From Anaeramoeba flamelloides (Eukaryota; Metamonada; Anaeramoebidae), in assembly GCA_027625915.1 (NCBI GenBank), contig JANTQA010000032.1, positions 10,664,001-10,728,000 of the forward strand: a stretch of DNA of 64,000 nt, written 5' to 3'. Numbering within the stretch: the first letter of the stretch is position 1; every line of letters starts with the position of its first letter. The notes under the pieces were generated by a model. The model was given only the letters and a program-made list of their open reading frames with translations. It was not told the DNA's origin and did not search any database. Positions 38,501 to 62,310 of this stretch are shown here, one piece after another. Made by a program: the position numbers and the translations under genes.

Positions 38501-40936
38501 TATTATTGAACAATTAATTATTTGAATTTTTTTCTAATGATCAAAATAAAAATATATCTTTTTGAGAAATTTTTAATTTTTTTCCGAATATAAAGTTCAA
38601 AACATAAAATCATAGTATTCCAGTATTTAATAATTAATATTTAGAACCTTAAAAAGTAATTTTTTTAAAAAAGATTTACTCAAAAATTATCTACATAAAT
38701 ACAGAAAGATTGGTATTTTCTTTTCCTTTTTTGTAAAAATAGTTGAGTTATTTTGAATATTATTCTAACAAATGAAAAAAAATCTTGGTGTAAATTATAT
38801 ATTTGTTTAATAATTTAATTTTTTTTACAAAAATGTATTTTTTCCAAACCTAAACTATATTTATAGACATATCTTTAGAGACCAACCATTAATAATAGAG
38901 ACCTCAAAGTTGAAAAAAATCTTACTTAATTTGTGTCTTCAAATGTAACTTTTTTTCTGAAATTTTTTATAAAGAAAGTAATCATTTATTTACTTGTTGA
39001 CAAAATTTTTGATATTTTATTGCTCATTTTATTTTTAAGGACATTTGAAGTGAAGAGATTTTATACAATTTACCTGAAACAACTACAGAATTTAATTTTA
39101 GACAATCCTATTATAAATACTATTGTTTGAAGTGTCGTTTGTATTTTAACAATAGTTTAGTAAAAAGCTGAGTTATTTTTCAATTAGACAATTTATTACT
39201 TTGTTTTTGTTTGGTAAAAGAAGAAAACCAAGTAAAACGTCGTTCTCAACCAATATTAAAATACTAATATACTTTATTTAAATAATAAAAAGGAAAAAAT
39301 TTCACGCCACTTCCCTTTCCGTTTTAATTTAACAAATAGAGTTATCAAAGGAATAACTTGGAATTTATGAACTTAAATAATAGATATCATTCTTTTAGTA
39401 TTTAAAATATATTTTCTAAATATTGGGTGTACTAAAAATATTTAACTTTAAGAAAAAGATAGAATTGGGATAGCGCCTTTTAACACTAATTTTTTCAAAT
39501 ACACGTTATAAATTGTCTAGTATTGTTAATTATAAAATAATATGATCAAAATTTTCATTCAACTTTTAGAAATAAAAAAATATATCAAGAATTAAAATAG
39601 ATCATCAAAGACCCCAATAAAAAAAGGTCAGTTAATAAATTTAAGCTGATTTCAAGAATTTCAAAATTTGAAATGATCTATAATTTAGAAAATCTTTTTT
39701 TGGAAAGCTGAACATTAATTTTGTACTATTTATTTTACAACAAATAGTTGTTTTGCAATTCATTATGACCAAACGAAATAGCTTCAGTTCATTTCCTTTT
39801 CTTTTCGTCTTGAAATCGGTACTATTATTTATTTTTGAATTGTCCAAAAAATCTGGTTGTTAAGTACTTGCTCCCACCATGGAGGATGTTTAATTATTAT
39901 GTTGTTTTACATTCATTCCTCAAAAAGAATTTTTGTTCTGAAGAAATTGAATTAAAACATTACTCGTTTCAAAAATAAAATAAACCAAATCAAAAAAAAA
40001 TGAAATGAAAAATTGTTATTTGAATGAAAATTTCACAAAAAAAAAAATGACTTTCAGGGATTTTCAAGTACAAATTTAAATTTTAATACATTTCTAACTG
40101 TAAAATTAACCTTAAAAAATATCCATAACATACAGATAATTGTTTTCTATTTTATAAGTTTGAAATGGAAATTATGAAATAGTAAATATCAAATTTTGCT
40201 TGGATCTTAAAATGCAATAAATTGTTGAAAATTGTTGGAATTGTGAAAATGTTCTCATTGTTTTTTTTAAAGAAATTCTTTGTGTCAAATTAAACTGAGA
40301 TCTAAGGAACTCTTTCTAGAGTGTTTTTGTCAACAATTTCACTCTTTTTTTACCTGAAAATGCAGTCCATAAACAATAATTGGAACAAAACTATTTTTTA
40401 CTTCAAAATCCAATAAATTTCAAATATGAGAAATTATTGATTTAAGATTTATGTAAAGTAAACTATCAGATTTTGAAATCAGTGTAATAGGGTTTGAGAT
40501 TTTTATGGATTCTTGATTTTTTAGATTTACATTAATTATTATATTTGTTCTGTGTGTATTGGATTTTGAGTGAAAAATTTCTAACTAATTTGTCCTTTCT
40601 TCCTGTGAGTTGATCCTTCTAAGAAAAAAAATAACAAAAACAAAGGTAAAATATATCAAAGTGGTTATATTTTACATTTCAAAAAAGGTTTACTGAAAAC
40701 TGAAATTTTATTTTTTTCTATTTTTTCTTTCATCTTTTTTTCTTATTGAATTGGCTTGAATTAAATCATTTGTGAAGAAAATTGGAGTTAGATTTTAATG
40801 TGTTTGTTTCCCTCTTTTTTGCAGATAAACTTTTTTTTTTTTTTTTTTTTGACCAAACCCAGACAATTCAAAAAACAAACCTAAACAAAAAAAAACATTA
40901 ACAAAAACAAAAATTCTGAAACAAACAAACCATAAG

Positions 40937-52698
<11,762 letters not shown>

Positions 52699-53284
52699 TA
52701 TCTATATATATATATATTTATATTTATATTTTTCAGAATTGTAAATGATAATTTATATTTAATTAATTATGTGTAATATTACAAATTATGGAAAAATGAT
52801 TTCATAATAATTTGTGAATTTTCAATTATCTTTGTTAATATTTTTTTTTTTTTTTACTTATTATTCAAAAAACAATAAATTTTTTTTAGAAATTATTTAA
52901 TTTCGTTTTTTTTTTTATTTATTAACATTTTTTAAAAACTTTCAAAAATTGTTTTCTTTTTATTATTAAGGAAGAGGTGATGAAATTGTGATTATTTTTT
53001 TCTTTTTGAGCATAACAACCGTTTTCCAAAGAGGTTTGAATCTTAAGAAAATGTTCTAAAGAATGAAAGCGTTATAACCAAATTTTTTATGTTTAAAAAA
53101 TGGTTTGTATCCTTATTATCTTGACAGTATTTTATTGATTATTTTGTAACTTGATTTATCTCAAAAAATTCCTGATTTTTGATTTTTTTATAATTGAATA
53201 AGTGTAAATTGCACTCTATGTGCTATTCAACTTAAATTCCCTTTCAAATATTTAAGTAAGGAATAATAGATTTTACAATTATTA
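52699..53284. other. TOR 3' flank
   Basis: AT-rich, with a short TA run right after the stop and T tracts. It must hold the polyadenylation region. No gene is seen. Confidence 0.4.
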
Positions 53285-54819
53285 ATTAATGAAAATAATT
53301 TCAAATTAGCACAGTATAAAATTATTTCATTAAAGATTTAATTCATTTAATTTATTAAGAAATAATAATCTATCTTTTTCATAGGAAGTGCATACACATA
53401 AAAAATGATCAATATTTTCAATAATTTCCTTCTGTTTATACTTCAAAACATAAAGGACAAAATTTATTTGATTTGTATTAATTAAAGCGTTATTTCTATT
53501 CAAGTAGTTAGTAACGGTTCTGAATCTTAGAATTGTTGAACTTGACGGATAACTCAAATATTTTTGAGTTTTAGATAAAGAGTTATGAAATTTTATTATT
53601 TTGAAATATTCTTTGCACTTTCCAGCTCTTGAATTTCAATAACTCATTATATGTATATTTATATATTTCTTTTTTCAATTCAATTAAATCTTTTGAATTC
53701 CAATTAATTTTATTGTTAGTCCATTGAGTTAATTTTATTAATTTTTCTAAATTAGAAAGTAGAGATAAATTTTCTAATTTATTTTTGAATTTAAATTTTT
53801 TTTTATTAACTGAAATTATCATATTTTCAATTTTAAATTCTGTTTTTCAAAGAAGAATTTGTGCATTTCTGTTTTTTAATATCTTCCAGTAATACATGAA
53901 TTAATACAAGATTATAAATGATTTAAAAAATGTATTTCAAAATTATAAAGTAATAACCCCTTTATCATTTTTTTTATTATAAAAGGTTTAAACAATGTAA
54001 TTTTTAACCTATTGTCCAGACAATTGCTATTAAATATTTTTTTAAAGTTTTTATCTGTTTCTTTAGATTTTTTTAAATTATAAACTATATGTAAAATTTT
54101 ATCTTATTCAATACTTAAATATATATTTTTTAAATCTTTTGAAATAATTATTTTATCTTTATTAAGTTATAATCCCAATTGAATAATAATTGAATATATT
54201 GAATTTAATTTCTGATTTAAATGATTTTTATTTCCTTTATAAGTAAGATTAAATCATCCGCAGAAATTTAACAGTGATTTGTTATTGATATGATTCACAA
54301 TAAAAGAATTTGTACAATTAGAGAAAATAACATAGGTGATAAGGGTATCCCATTAGAACATACCAAGTCCTTCTCCTGGATTATATTTTCATTAAATAAA
54401 CGATAATAATATTATAGAAAATATTTTTTTATTGTTTTTCTATTTATTTTTTATTTAATTAAATCAAAAAGTTAGCTATATCAATCATTATAATATATTT
54501 TTTAACATTTTCACTTTAATTATTTAATTTGATGTGTATTATAATGGATATTTAAGAAATTTAATACAGCAGAGCCAGTATTCATTTTTTTCTAAAACAA
54601 AATTGAAATTTATGAATAAATTCCCAAAAAATTTCAATTATTTTATTTAATTTTTTAAAAAATAATCTTGGTAAACTTTTGTTCAAAGGAATAGTCTATA
54701 ATTTAAAACTACTTGATTTCCATTTTTATGAATAAATAAAATTGATCCTTTTTTAATATATTCAATAGTATTATTGTTAGGATTAATCAACCAATTATTA
54801 AATACTTTCTGAATTGTAA
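53285..54819 (-). mobile_element. Decayed LINE (non-LTR retrotransposon) reverse-transcriptase remnant
   Basis: On the minus strand, pieces of a LINE ORF appear in the right order but in several frames: a WKK..IP.HK-like start with NYR near 54740; a FIHKFQFCFRKK-like piece near 54610; the RT palm motif GIPLSPMLFSL near 54340; a thumb/connection part with LLLYNFEI near 53960; INWNSKDLIELKK near 53700; and a C-terminal RFRTVTNYLNR..HFLCVCTSYEKDR near 53380-53520. It carries stops and frameshifts throughout, so it is dead. The endonuclease part is absent. It abuts the palindromic MITE at 54822. The second fragment in the PMT intron is the same family (INWHSKNLKQLEI). Confidence 0.75.
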
Positions 54820-54821
54820 TA

Positions 54822-55015
54822 CAGTTAGTTCCACTTTAAGAGATAAATTTGAACGAAATTTAAGGTGCAAAAAAATCTCAAATTAATGGACAAAATTCAA
54901 ATTCTAGCAAAATAATTTTTCTATGAAAACAATTCCAAATTTTGTGCTTTAATTTGAGATTATTATGTGCTTTAAATTTCCTTGAAACATTATTTCTTAA
55001 AAGGGAAACTGACCT
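54822..55015. mobile_element. Palindromic Tc1/mariner-like MITE, copy 3
   Basis: 194 bp, ends CAGTTAGTTCCACTTTAAG and the inverse finishing AAACTGACCT, with TA at 54820-54821 and 55016-55017. It lies directly at the edge of the LINE remnant, and a foldback follows 25 bp later. Confidence 0.82.
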
Positions 55016-55039
55016 TAAGATATTTTTTAATTCTTATTT

Positions 55040-56082
55040 TCAATTTTAGATCAGAATCGTTTTTTCTAGTTTTTAAATTTTTTTTTTTTTGGTTTTTTTT
55101 TCGATTGATTTTTTTATTTTTGTTTTTTCTTTCCTTGCTTTTTTGTTTTGTTTTTAAAGAGTAAATTTCAAAAAAAATAATTTTTGAATCTGCAAAATTA
55201 AAATTGTAAAAATTATTTTTATGTAATTTCTTTAAAATTGAAGAATTTTAATGTCATAAAAAATATTGTTGTCAACAATTATTAATTTCCTAAAAAAATG
55301 AGAAATTTTGCATTATTGTTTCAATGAAGGCGGACCAAAATTTTTTAAGATTTTATTTTTTTCCAAAAATTAAGGTTTGTTCAGGTATTTCTTTTATGAC
55401 TATCGACTTTGATAGGAAGTTTATTATTTCTCTTATTTCTAAACAATCTTATGTATGGTTTATTATTAAAAAAATGAATTTTTCATTTGAATACTTTTAC
55501 AACTTTGAGTTAAATGTAGTTTATGTTTACTAAATTACTTTTGTCTTTTTCACTGAGATTTCATATATTATTTTTTTATTTTAATTTGGAAGTAAAGTCT
55601 ATTTGAGTCAAATGTAACCAGCAAAAAATTAAAAATTCATTTTTTTTTATAATAAACCAATATAGGATTGTTTAGAAATCTAAAAAAAAAAAATAATCTT
55701 AGGATTAGAGCCGATATTCATAAAAGAAATATCTCGAAAAAGTTTTAAATTTTTGGAAAAAATAAAATCTTAAAAAAGTTTGGTCCGCCTTCATTGAAAC
55801 AATAATGCAAAATTTCTCATTTTTTTAGGAAATTAATAATTGTTGATAATAATATTTTTTATAACAGAAAAATTCTTCAATTTCAAAGAAATTACATAGC
55901 CTCAGTTTTTACAATGTTAATTCCAGGTTTCAAAATTTATTTTTATTGAGTTTACTCTTTCAAAAACAAAACAAAAAAGCAAGGAAAGAAAAAACGAAAA
56001 TTAAAAAATCAAAAGAAAAAAAAAACAAAAAAAAAAAACACTTATAAAACTAGAAAAAATGATTCTTATCTACAAATTGAAA
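55040..56082. repeat. 1.04 kb foldback with 440 bp arms
   Basis: The left arm, about 55040-55478, and the right arm, about 55640-56082, are inverted copies around a spacer of about 160 bp. A stretch of about 60 bp around 55290-55350 (including tcaatgaaggcggaccaaa) appears to match perfectly in the other arm, so it is younger than the other foldbacks. It lies between the convergent ends of TOR and PMT. Confidence 0.82.
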
Positions 56083-56581
56083 AGTTTATAATGAGAAGAA
56101 TATTAGATAAAAATCTAAGAATTTGTTCTATTTGTTCAATAAAAATGGGCTCGATTGACTGGAAAATAGTTTATTTTGAAATTTATTCAATAAATACTAA
56201 TTGAATTAGTTCAACTATTTCCGTTAATTTGATATTATTAGTTTATGAAGAGAACCACTAACAAAGAAATTTTTTTTTTAAAATCCAAAACAAAATACCA
56301 CCGCTTTTTTTGAAAATACCTTAAAGGAGAAAGAATTCAATCGAACAATTCGATTTGATTTTTTAAATAATCTAATTATTTATATAAAAAACTAAAAAAA
56401 AAAAATGATTTAAAATAAACTAAAACCAAAACAAAAACCAAAATTGGATCAAATGTATTTATTTAGATTGTTAAATTATTTAATTTGTGATGATTTTATT
56501 TTAGTGAAATATTAAAAATTCTTCACCAAAAATACAAAATAAATAAAATTAAAATTTTGAAATAAAAAAAGTTTGAATTTG

Positions 56582-59500
56582 TTATTTATTGGGTCTCCAA
56601 TTTTCAAGCCACATTCTTTTTTGGAAGTTTTCATTTGATAATGGTAATCCGTAAATCAGTGGTCTAAAAAAATACCACCCAAAGGTAATAAGTGAAATAA
56701 TAATCATTGTAATAATTAATTTGAAGTATTTTTTTTTAATAAAAATTTTGAGTAAAAGATCATAAATGAATGAAAAGGATAAAATGCCAAATAATAAGGA
56801 AGGTAAATAATGATATAACCATGTAACTCTGGTTATAAGTACAAAAGGTATTAAAGATAAAATGTAACCAAAAAATAGAAAAACAATAATTTCCAAATAA
56901 TTATCAATGTGGTCAATAAAATAATTAAAACGAGTGTAGGAAATAAATGTTTTTTTAATTAATTTTCTTTTTTCATTTTCTTTCTTACGAATATTATTAT
57001 TATTATTCTTAAGAATAATAATTTCATGTAAATTCACATTGCGCATTCTAGAAAAGACAATTGAAACTGCAAATAGAAATAACGAAATCGCTATTAAAAA
57101 AATACCAAGTGCAACAAGCCACCAAGTAATTGGGTTTCCCATACAATAAATCCTTTTTCTTAGATTATCACCATCTATAGAGATCCATTTATCCCAATAA
57201 CTAGAGATAGAGATAAAAGAATAAGAAATGAATGTTGTGTTTATGGTTGTGTTATTATATAGAAGTACAAAAATATGTATATTGGATGTATTAATAATAA
57301 TAAAAAATCAGAAAATATTGATAAATTTTTCTTAATTATTTTTTAAATATTTAATTCTTTGTTTGGATTTTAAGAGAAGAAAAAACTTTTAAAATTTGTT
57401 ATTAAACGTTTAAAGGTATAATTTATTTTGAGAATTTCAAATAATTGGTAATAAAATATTATTTATATACTCCCAAAAGTGATAAAAAATGTTATTTACA
57501 TTGTAATTTTTTTGACAAAAAATTTAAAAATTAAATACTTTATCCGATTTTATGTTTAAGAAAAAAGAAAAGGTTGCAGTAAAATTAAAAAAGGATTTGA
57601 GAAAATATACAAAAAGGTAAATATTAAAGGAGGTATTGTGACATATAATTTGTTTAAGAATAAATGTAACCTCTGTCAATTTTCAATTTAGAAATTGTAT
57701 TTTTTTTCAATAAATTAAAGTTTAAATTGAATTTCATAAACAAATTCTTTTTTCAATAGATTCTATCTTTTGAGTTACTAGTTAAAAAAAAGATATCTGT
57801 TAGTTAATGTTTCAAAAGTGCTTCAGTGTTAAAGTAATATGAGAAACTCAATTTTTTCCAGTGTCTTCAAATATAAAATGTCAAATAAAAATCTTAAAAG
57901 TCTAGAATCCTTTTTTGATCTCTTCTCAAATTGCCTATACTCTTCTATTTGAAAAACAATGCAATTTTACCGAAATTTTTGTTCACTTTGGGAGAAAATT
58001 CAACAAAATTCCTTCCTAAGTTAACTTCAATTCTATATTTTAATTTTAAAAAAGACGAGGATCTACAAACCCAGTTCTTTTAAAAAGGTTTTCAAAAATT
58101 AAAAAATCGAAAAAAAAACAATAATTCTTATTTTTTGACTTTTTATCTTTTCCAAATTCCCTTTTTTAAGTTATTTGGTTTCCTCCTCTTTTTATTTTTT
58201 AAAGTGTTGGGAGAAAGTAAAAGGAATGAAAAAAACATTGTTAATATTTGGAAAACTTTCAAGATTAGATATTAAACAAATCGAATTTGTTCTGATCAGA
58301 TCTTAAGTAAACTGATCTGGAATTATGCAACTGAAGTGAACAGATGTCAACTGAAGTGATTTGAAACGAAATTAATGTGAACTGAATCGAAATTTCTGAA
58401 CAATTTGTTCTGTCGTTGCTTGGACTGGATTTTTGCTTGGGGGGGGGGGTAGGTATATTGTAACGGGGTTTTTCGAAAACAAGATTTAGGTAACTTGCAA
58501 AAAAATAAATAAAAAAATTAAAAGAAAAAAAAAAGCAAAGCAACTTGTAAGAAAATTTCAAAAACATATTCGTATTCTTAAAAAAATAGAACTTTATAGA
58601 GTATAAACCCATTAATAAAGTTCTAAATCAAAACTTAATAAAGGACTATTTCATTTTATATATAGTTGTTCAAATATTTATAATTCTTTATTAAAACAAA
58701 TTATGGTGGTAGAGATCCAGAAATTTTCGACATAAAAGAAAATAACCACCAACCCATTCATCACTTGGGGTGCAAAATTAAACTTTTAAATCAAGATTTT
58801 ACTTTTATTATTATTTTTTTTAACTTTCTTTTATTTCTTCCTTTCTTTCTCTTTATCTTGTCTTTGTTTAGAAATAATTACATTTTTTTCATTTTTTAAA
58901 AGAAAAGATATCCTATGAGTTATAATCTTGCCTAAATTATAGCTAGGATAAAAAACTCTAAAACCAAGTTTAGAGTTTCTGAAAGTACCTTAGAGTGCCT
59001 GAAAGTGCCTAGGTTTTTTTTAATTCAAAAGAATATAGAAAAATCTTTAATTTTACGTAATTCTTTAAATTCTGGAACTGGTAACCTTGTTTTTTTTTGA
59101 CTTTTTGAAATTAAAAGAAAATTAAATAAATTTTCGTTTTATTTCTAAAATCAAAAAAAAACTAACGAAAGGTGCCTAGGTTTTCCAGAATTCAAAAGAA
59201 TAGAGAAAAATCTTTGATTTTACTCAATTCTTTTAAATTCTGAAAAACCTAACGGCAAATAGGAAGTAATTTTGTTGAATTACCTCTCTTCAAAAATAAA
59301 TAAAATAAAAATTCGGTTTTTTAAAGCTGTATTACATAGCCAATTATTAGAGGTTTTGATGATAACATGATGAATTCACGATAAAGTTACAAAAATCGCG
59401 ATAATTTGTATCAAATTGCGATAATATCAGAAAATCGCGATATTCAATATTATCGCGATAATTCTATAAAATCGCGATAAATGCTAAAATATCGCGATTA

Positions 59501-62253
59501 AAAGGTAATCGCGATAAAATAGTTGATGGGTTTTTGGGTTAATTGAGAAATATTTAAACAAAATAATTTTTTTTGAGCAAAAAATAGCTTAGGTGAAAAA
59601 AAGTCATTCTTTGAAAAAACAACAAAAAAGATACTTGGTTCAATCAAGAATCAGATCCAAGAGTTTTGTTGTGTTTTCATTTTGTTTGGTTGACAAACCT
59701 ATCGATACTTTAAGATCAACAACAATAACAAATAAAGAGAAATAAATATTTTTTCAGTTAATCATGGTGTTGTAAATTGAATGGAATAAAAGACCTTCTA
59801 AAACAACCAGCCCTTTGTCGGTTCTTTAAAGAATGTGTTCTTGGGTTAAAAGATTTTCAAAATTCTCAAAAAGCTAAAAAGGGTGGATAACTTTTCATTA
59901 GCTTTCACAACATCCCTGTCAGATGATCACCAATTATTAAGATTTTTTATAGATTTGTCTTCTTCTTTTTCTTCTTTGAGCATTTTTATATTGGACAGAA
60001 AACACAATTAGAGCTTAGAGGTTTTTGTTTGATCGATCACCATAAGAAGGAAAATTATTCTTTATTCTTTTTGGTTATTTAAAATTGTGAATGTAACAAC
60101 TTCATTGTAAGAAAACACATCTATTTTATATTCAATTATATGATGGAATGGGTAATTATTAGTTTGATCATAAAATTTGGTTGAGATTTGATATTTTGTT
60201 AAAAAAAAAAATGAAAAGAATAACAATTTTTTTCCACTACAAACCAAACTCATGTTCTTTATAAAAGTTTTCTGTCTTTCAAAACTTTAAAACACTTGAA
60301 GATAGTTCATAACCCTTACAAACACTTTCTAACATTATTTAAGGGAAAAGTGTTGTAAAAGTCTCAAGACTTTGTAAAAGTCAAGAGATTTTTTTAAGGT
60401 GATCTCAAAAAAATAATTTTTCATTTTTTCGCGATAATGTGAATATCGCGATAATGTTGAATATCGCGATAAAGTTGGACTAATCACGATTTTTAATATT
60501 ATCGCGATTTTATTGTTAATATCATGATAATATATGTTATCATCAAAACCTCTATTATATGGATTAGAAATATTTGGATTTGACAAAAACAGATTTTGAA
60601 GATAATGATAATTGGCTTAATAAAAAAATTACAAAATTTTTATTAATCAACCCACACTCCCCTAGGCTTATTTATAAAACAGACGCAAAAATTGATCCTG
60701 TAACAATAGCAATATATAAAAGAAGATTTAAGTTAATTCAAAAATTAAAAATCATCGGTTATGATGAATTAATTAATTATCTCCCTTTTAGAAAAAAAGA
60801 ATCAGAAAATATTAATTGGCATTCCAAAAATTTAAAACAACTAGAAATTGAACAAGACAATTCCAGAATTAAAAATTTCGAAAATAGTCCAAGTTGGAAA
60901 ACCTAAAGGCAAACAAGAGGGGTTAATAACCTCTCCCTTAAATAATAATAAAAAAAAAAAATAAAAACAGTTTTTTTTCATTCAAAATATATTTTCATTG
61001 TTTGTTTGTGTTTTAATTCTTGTTTGATCATGGCTTTATCCACCTTTGAGTTTGAAGTGTATTAAAATCCTTTAAAAAATTTCTGTTGTTAACAAGAAAA
61101 ATTCGATTCAAAAAAGAAGAATAAAAAATAAAAAACCTTACTTTACCGCTGTTCCCATAAGTAAAGGCCAGTGATACCATTTTGAAGAATAAGGATGTGT
61201 TGTATTAATTGCCATGTTTGAGTTATGCATAACTTGATTTAAATGAAAGAATTTTTCCCAAAATGTTTGAACACCTATTTGGCTTTGTCTCGGCGCGTTG
61301 TCCTTATCTGATAAAGAGAGTCTAAATTGGTGAGACATAAAGACGTCACCAGTACCATGGTACGGTAATAATTCGAAATGGAAATAATAGCAAGCCAAGA
61401 AGATCGCCACTGTTGTGCCGATTACAATAGAAGCCTTGATTGCATAGTGTTTAATTAAACCGATGAAAGACGATTGCGTTGTGTTTCTTGAAGAAGAAGA
61501 AAGCACGATCAAGATCTGGAAAATTGCCAAAGCAGCGCCCACTCCAAGTGCAGTCAATTTCACGGAAATGCTGCAGGCCAACCCAGCCGAAGAGATGACT
61601 GTAAACAAATACCACCTTGTTGTGAAAGGCTTATACTTTGTCGATTTGATAAGGAACAAAACCGTCAGGGATAAGAAAAAAATTAAAAAGGCATCTGTTA
61701 CGATCATTCTTGATTCAACAATCAAAGAATTTTCAAAGGCAATCATGAGTGCAGCAAGAGCCGCGCCATACACTGAACAGCCAATTTCCCTGATTGTTAA
61801 ATAAAGGACGGGTGCAATCAAGGAGGATACGATCGAGGGCGCCATCCTCAGGCATGTGTAATTAATATTTGAAGGGTATTCGGCAGAAATTGAATCAAAC
61901 CCAAACGTTGGATCAAACGAGCATGCCCTTGCGACCATGGCCAAGATCAACTTAGCCAATGGTGGGTGGATGTCAAAAAAATATTCGCCTTTCAAGTACC
62001 AGTTCGTAAACTTTCCAAAATGTACCTCATCAAAAATTACTTCGCTCGGCTCTGAGAGCCTCCAAAGACGGCAATAAAAGGAAACCAATGTTACGATCAG
62101 AAACAAGAGGAGATCGATCTTCGGTGAGACACTTGTGCTTTCGTTATGTGTTTGAGAATAACTTTTTAAATCAAAACCGGAATTTTTTGACCACTTGCAA
62201 AGCTCTTCAAACTTTTCAACTGATTTTTTCTTACGTTGTTCTTCGTTTGTCAT
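56582..62253 (-). CDS. Protein O-mannosyltransferase, MIR-less
   Basis: Exons 62253-61142 and 57200-56582 join in phase 2 over a 3,941 nt intron to give 576 residues. An in-frame ATG at 62310 would add 19 residues; I prefer MTNEEQ because the extension is atypical. The enzyme moves mannose from dolichyl-phosphate-mannose to Ser/Thr of secretory proteins in the ER membrane. The first luminal loop has IFDEVHFGKF with the catalytic Asp-Glu pair and FFDIHPPLAKL. Several membrane segments follow, then GTGDVFMSHQFRLSL, HPYSSKWYHWPLL, GNPITWWL and WLYHYLPSLLF, ending GLPLSNE..MWLENWRPNK. Only about 35 residues separate the FMSHQF and HPYSS motifs, where fungal and animal enzymes carry three MIR repeats. 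The minus-strand gene converges on TOR. Confidence 0.92.
58580..59300. repeat. Composite dispersed repeat with paired palindromes
   Basis: The first half matches the start of the window (atggtggtagagatccagaa, then aagatatcctatgagttata). The second half has palindromes at about 59010-59077 and 59176-59249 in the ccagaattcaaaagaat/attcttttaaattctg style, and closes with ttttgttgaattacctctctt as at 9735. This is the most complete copy of the unit. Confidence 0.6.
59315..59347 (+). mobile_element. LINE fragment, left piece
   Basis: Encodes FFKAVLHSQL, continuing after the inserted element as YGLEIFG; this is the ..LYG.EI.. segment that follows the reverse-transcriptase thumb in many LINEs. Confidence 0.55.
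59348..60554. mobile_element. 1,207 bp non-autonomous DNA transposon with ATCGCGAT clusters and TTAT duplication
   Basis: Terminal inverted repeats are exact over 20 bp just inside the ends (AGAGGTTTTGATGATAACAT and its inverse). TTAT is duplicated at 59344-59347 and 60555-60558. Next to both ends, at about 59375-59520 and 60428-60510, are clusters of the palindromic octamer ATCGCGAT (nine exact copies plus variants), probably transposase-binding sites. The interior of about 0.9 kb has no transposase-like frame. The element interrupts a LINE fragment, and removing it with one TTAT restores the reading frame across the junction, which confirms the boundaries. Confidence 0.88.
60555..60906 (+). 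mobile_element. LINE fragment, right piece
   Basis: After YGLEIFG there is a frame change, then an open stretch from about 60574 to 60906: NKKITKFLLINPHSPRLIYK, then a KRRFKLIQKL-like segment, then NINWHSKNLKQLEI. The last motif matches KINWNSKDLIELKK in the remnant at 53285-54819. It is a piece of the RT-to-C-terminus linker; no complete RT domain is present. Confidence 0.6.
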
Positions 62254-62310
62254 GGAATGAATAATAAGAATAAAGATTTTTGAAAAAAATAATTTTCTTA
62301 CATTCCTCAT

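Larger units (their letters stand above)
33485..40936. other. Large intergenic region between ARF GEF and TOR genes
   Basis: About 7.4 kb without a supported gene. It holds a dispersed repeat (33905-34300), an element with GGACACAT ends (34482-35003), a palindromic MITE (35333-35527), a hairpin-family half (36929-37090), T tracts at about 37667-37700, and a (CA)n-C11 tract at about 38238-38259. The missing first TOR coding exon and promoter probably lie near its right end; 40801-40824 ends like a 3' splice site (tcttttttgcag). Confidence 0.5.
57201..61141 (-). other. PMT intron (3,941 nt), repeat-filled
   Basis: Minus-strand donor GTAAGG, acceptor CTCTAG; the spliced product reads GTAVN-YWDKW in frame. 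Contents from left to right: unremarkable AT-rich DNA with a G11 run (58439-58449), a composite repeat (58580-59300), a LINE fragment split by a 1,207 bp DNA element, and a final short repeat tail (60899-60950). About 57210-58570 shows no feature. Confidence 0.85.

Noticed and set aside
55324-55533. Open frame inside the 55040-56082 foldback
   Set aside because: It is part of an inverted-repeat arm plus spacer and lacks protein-like features.
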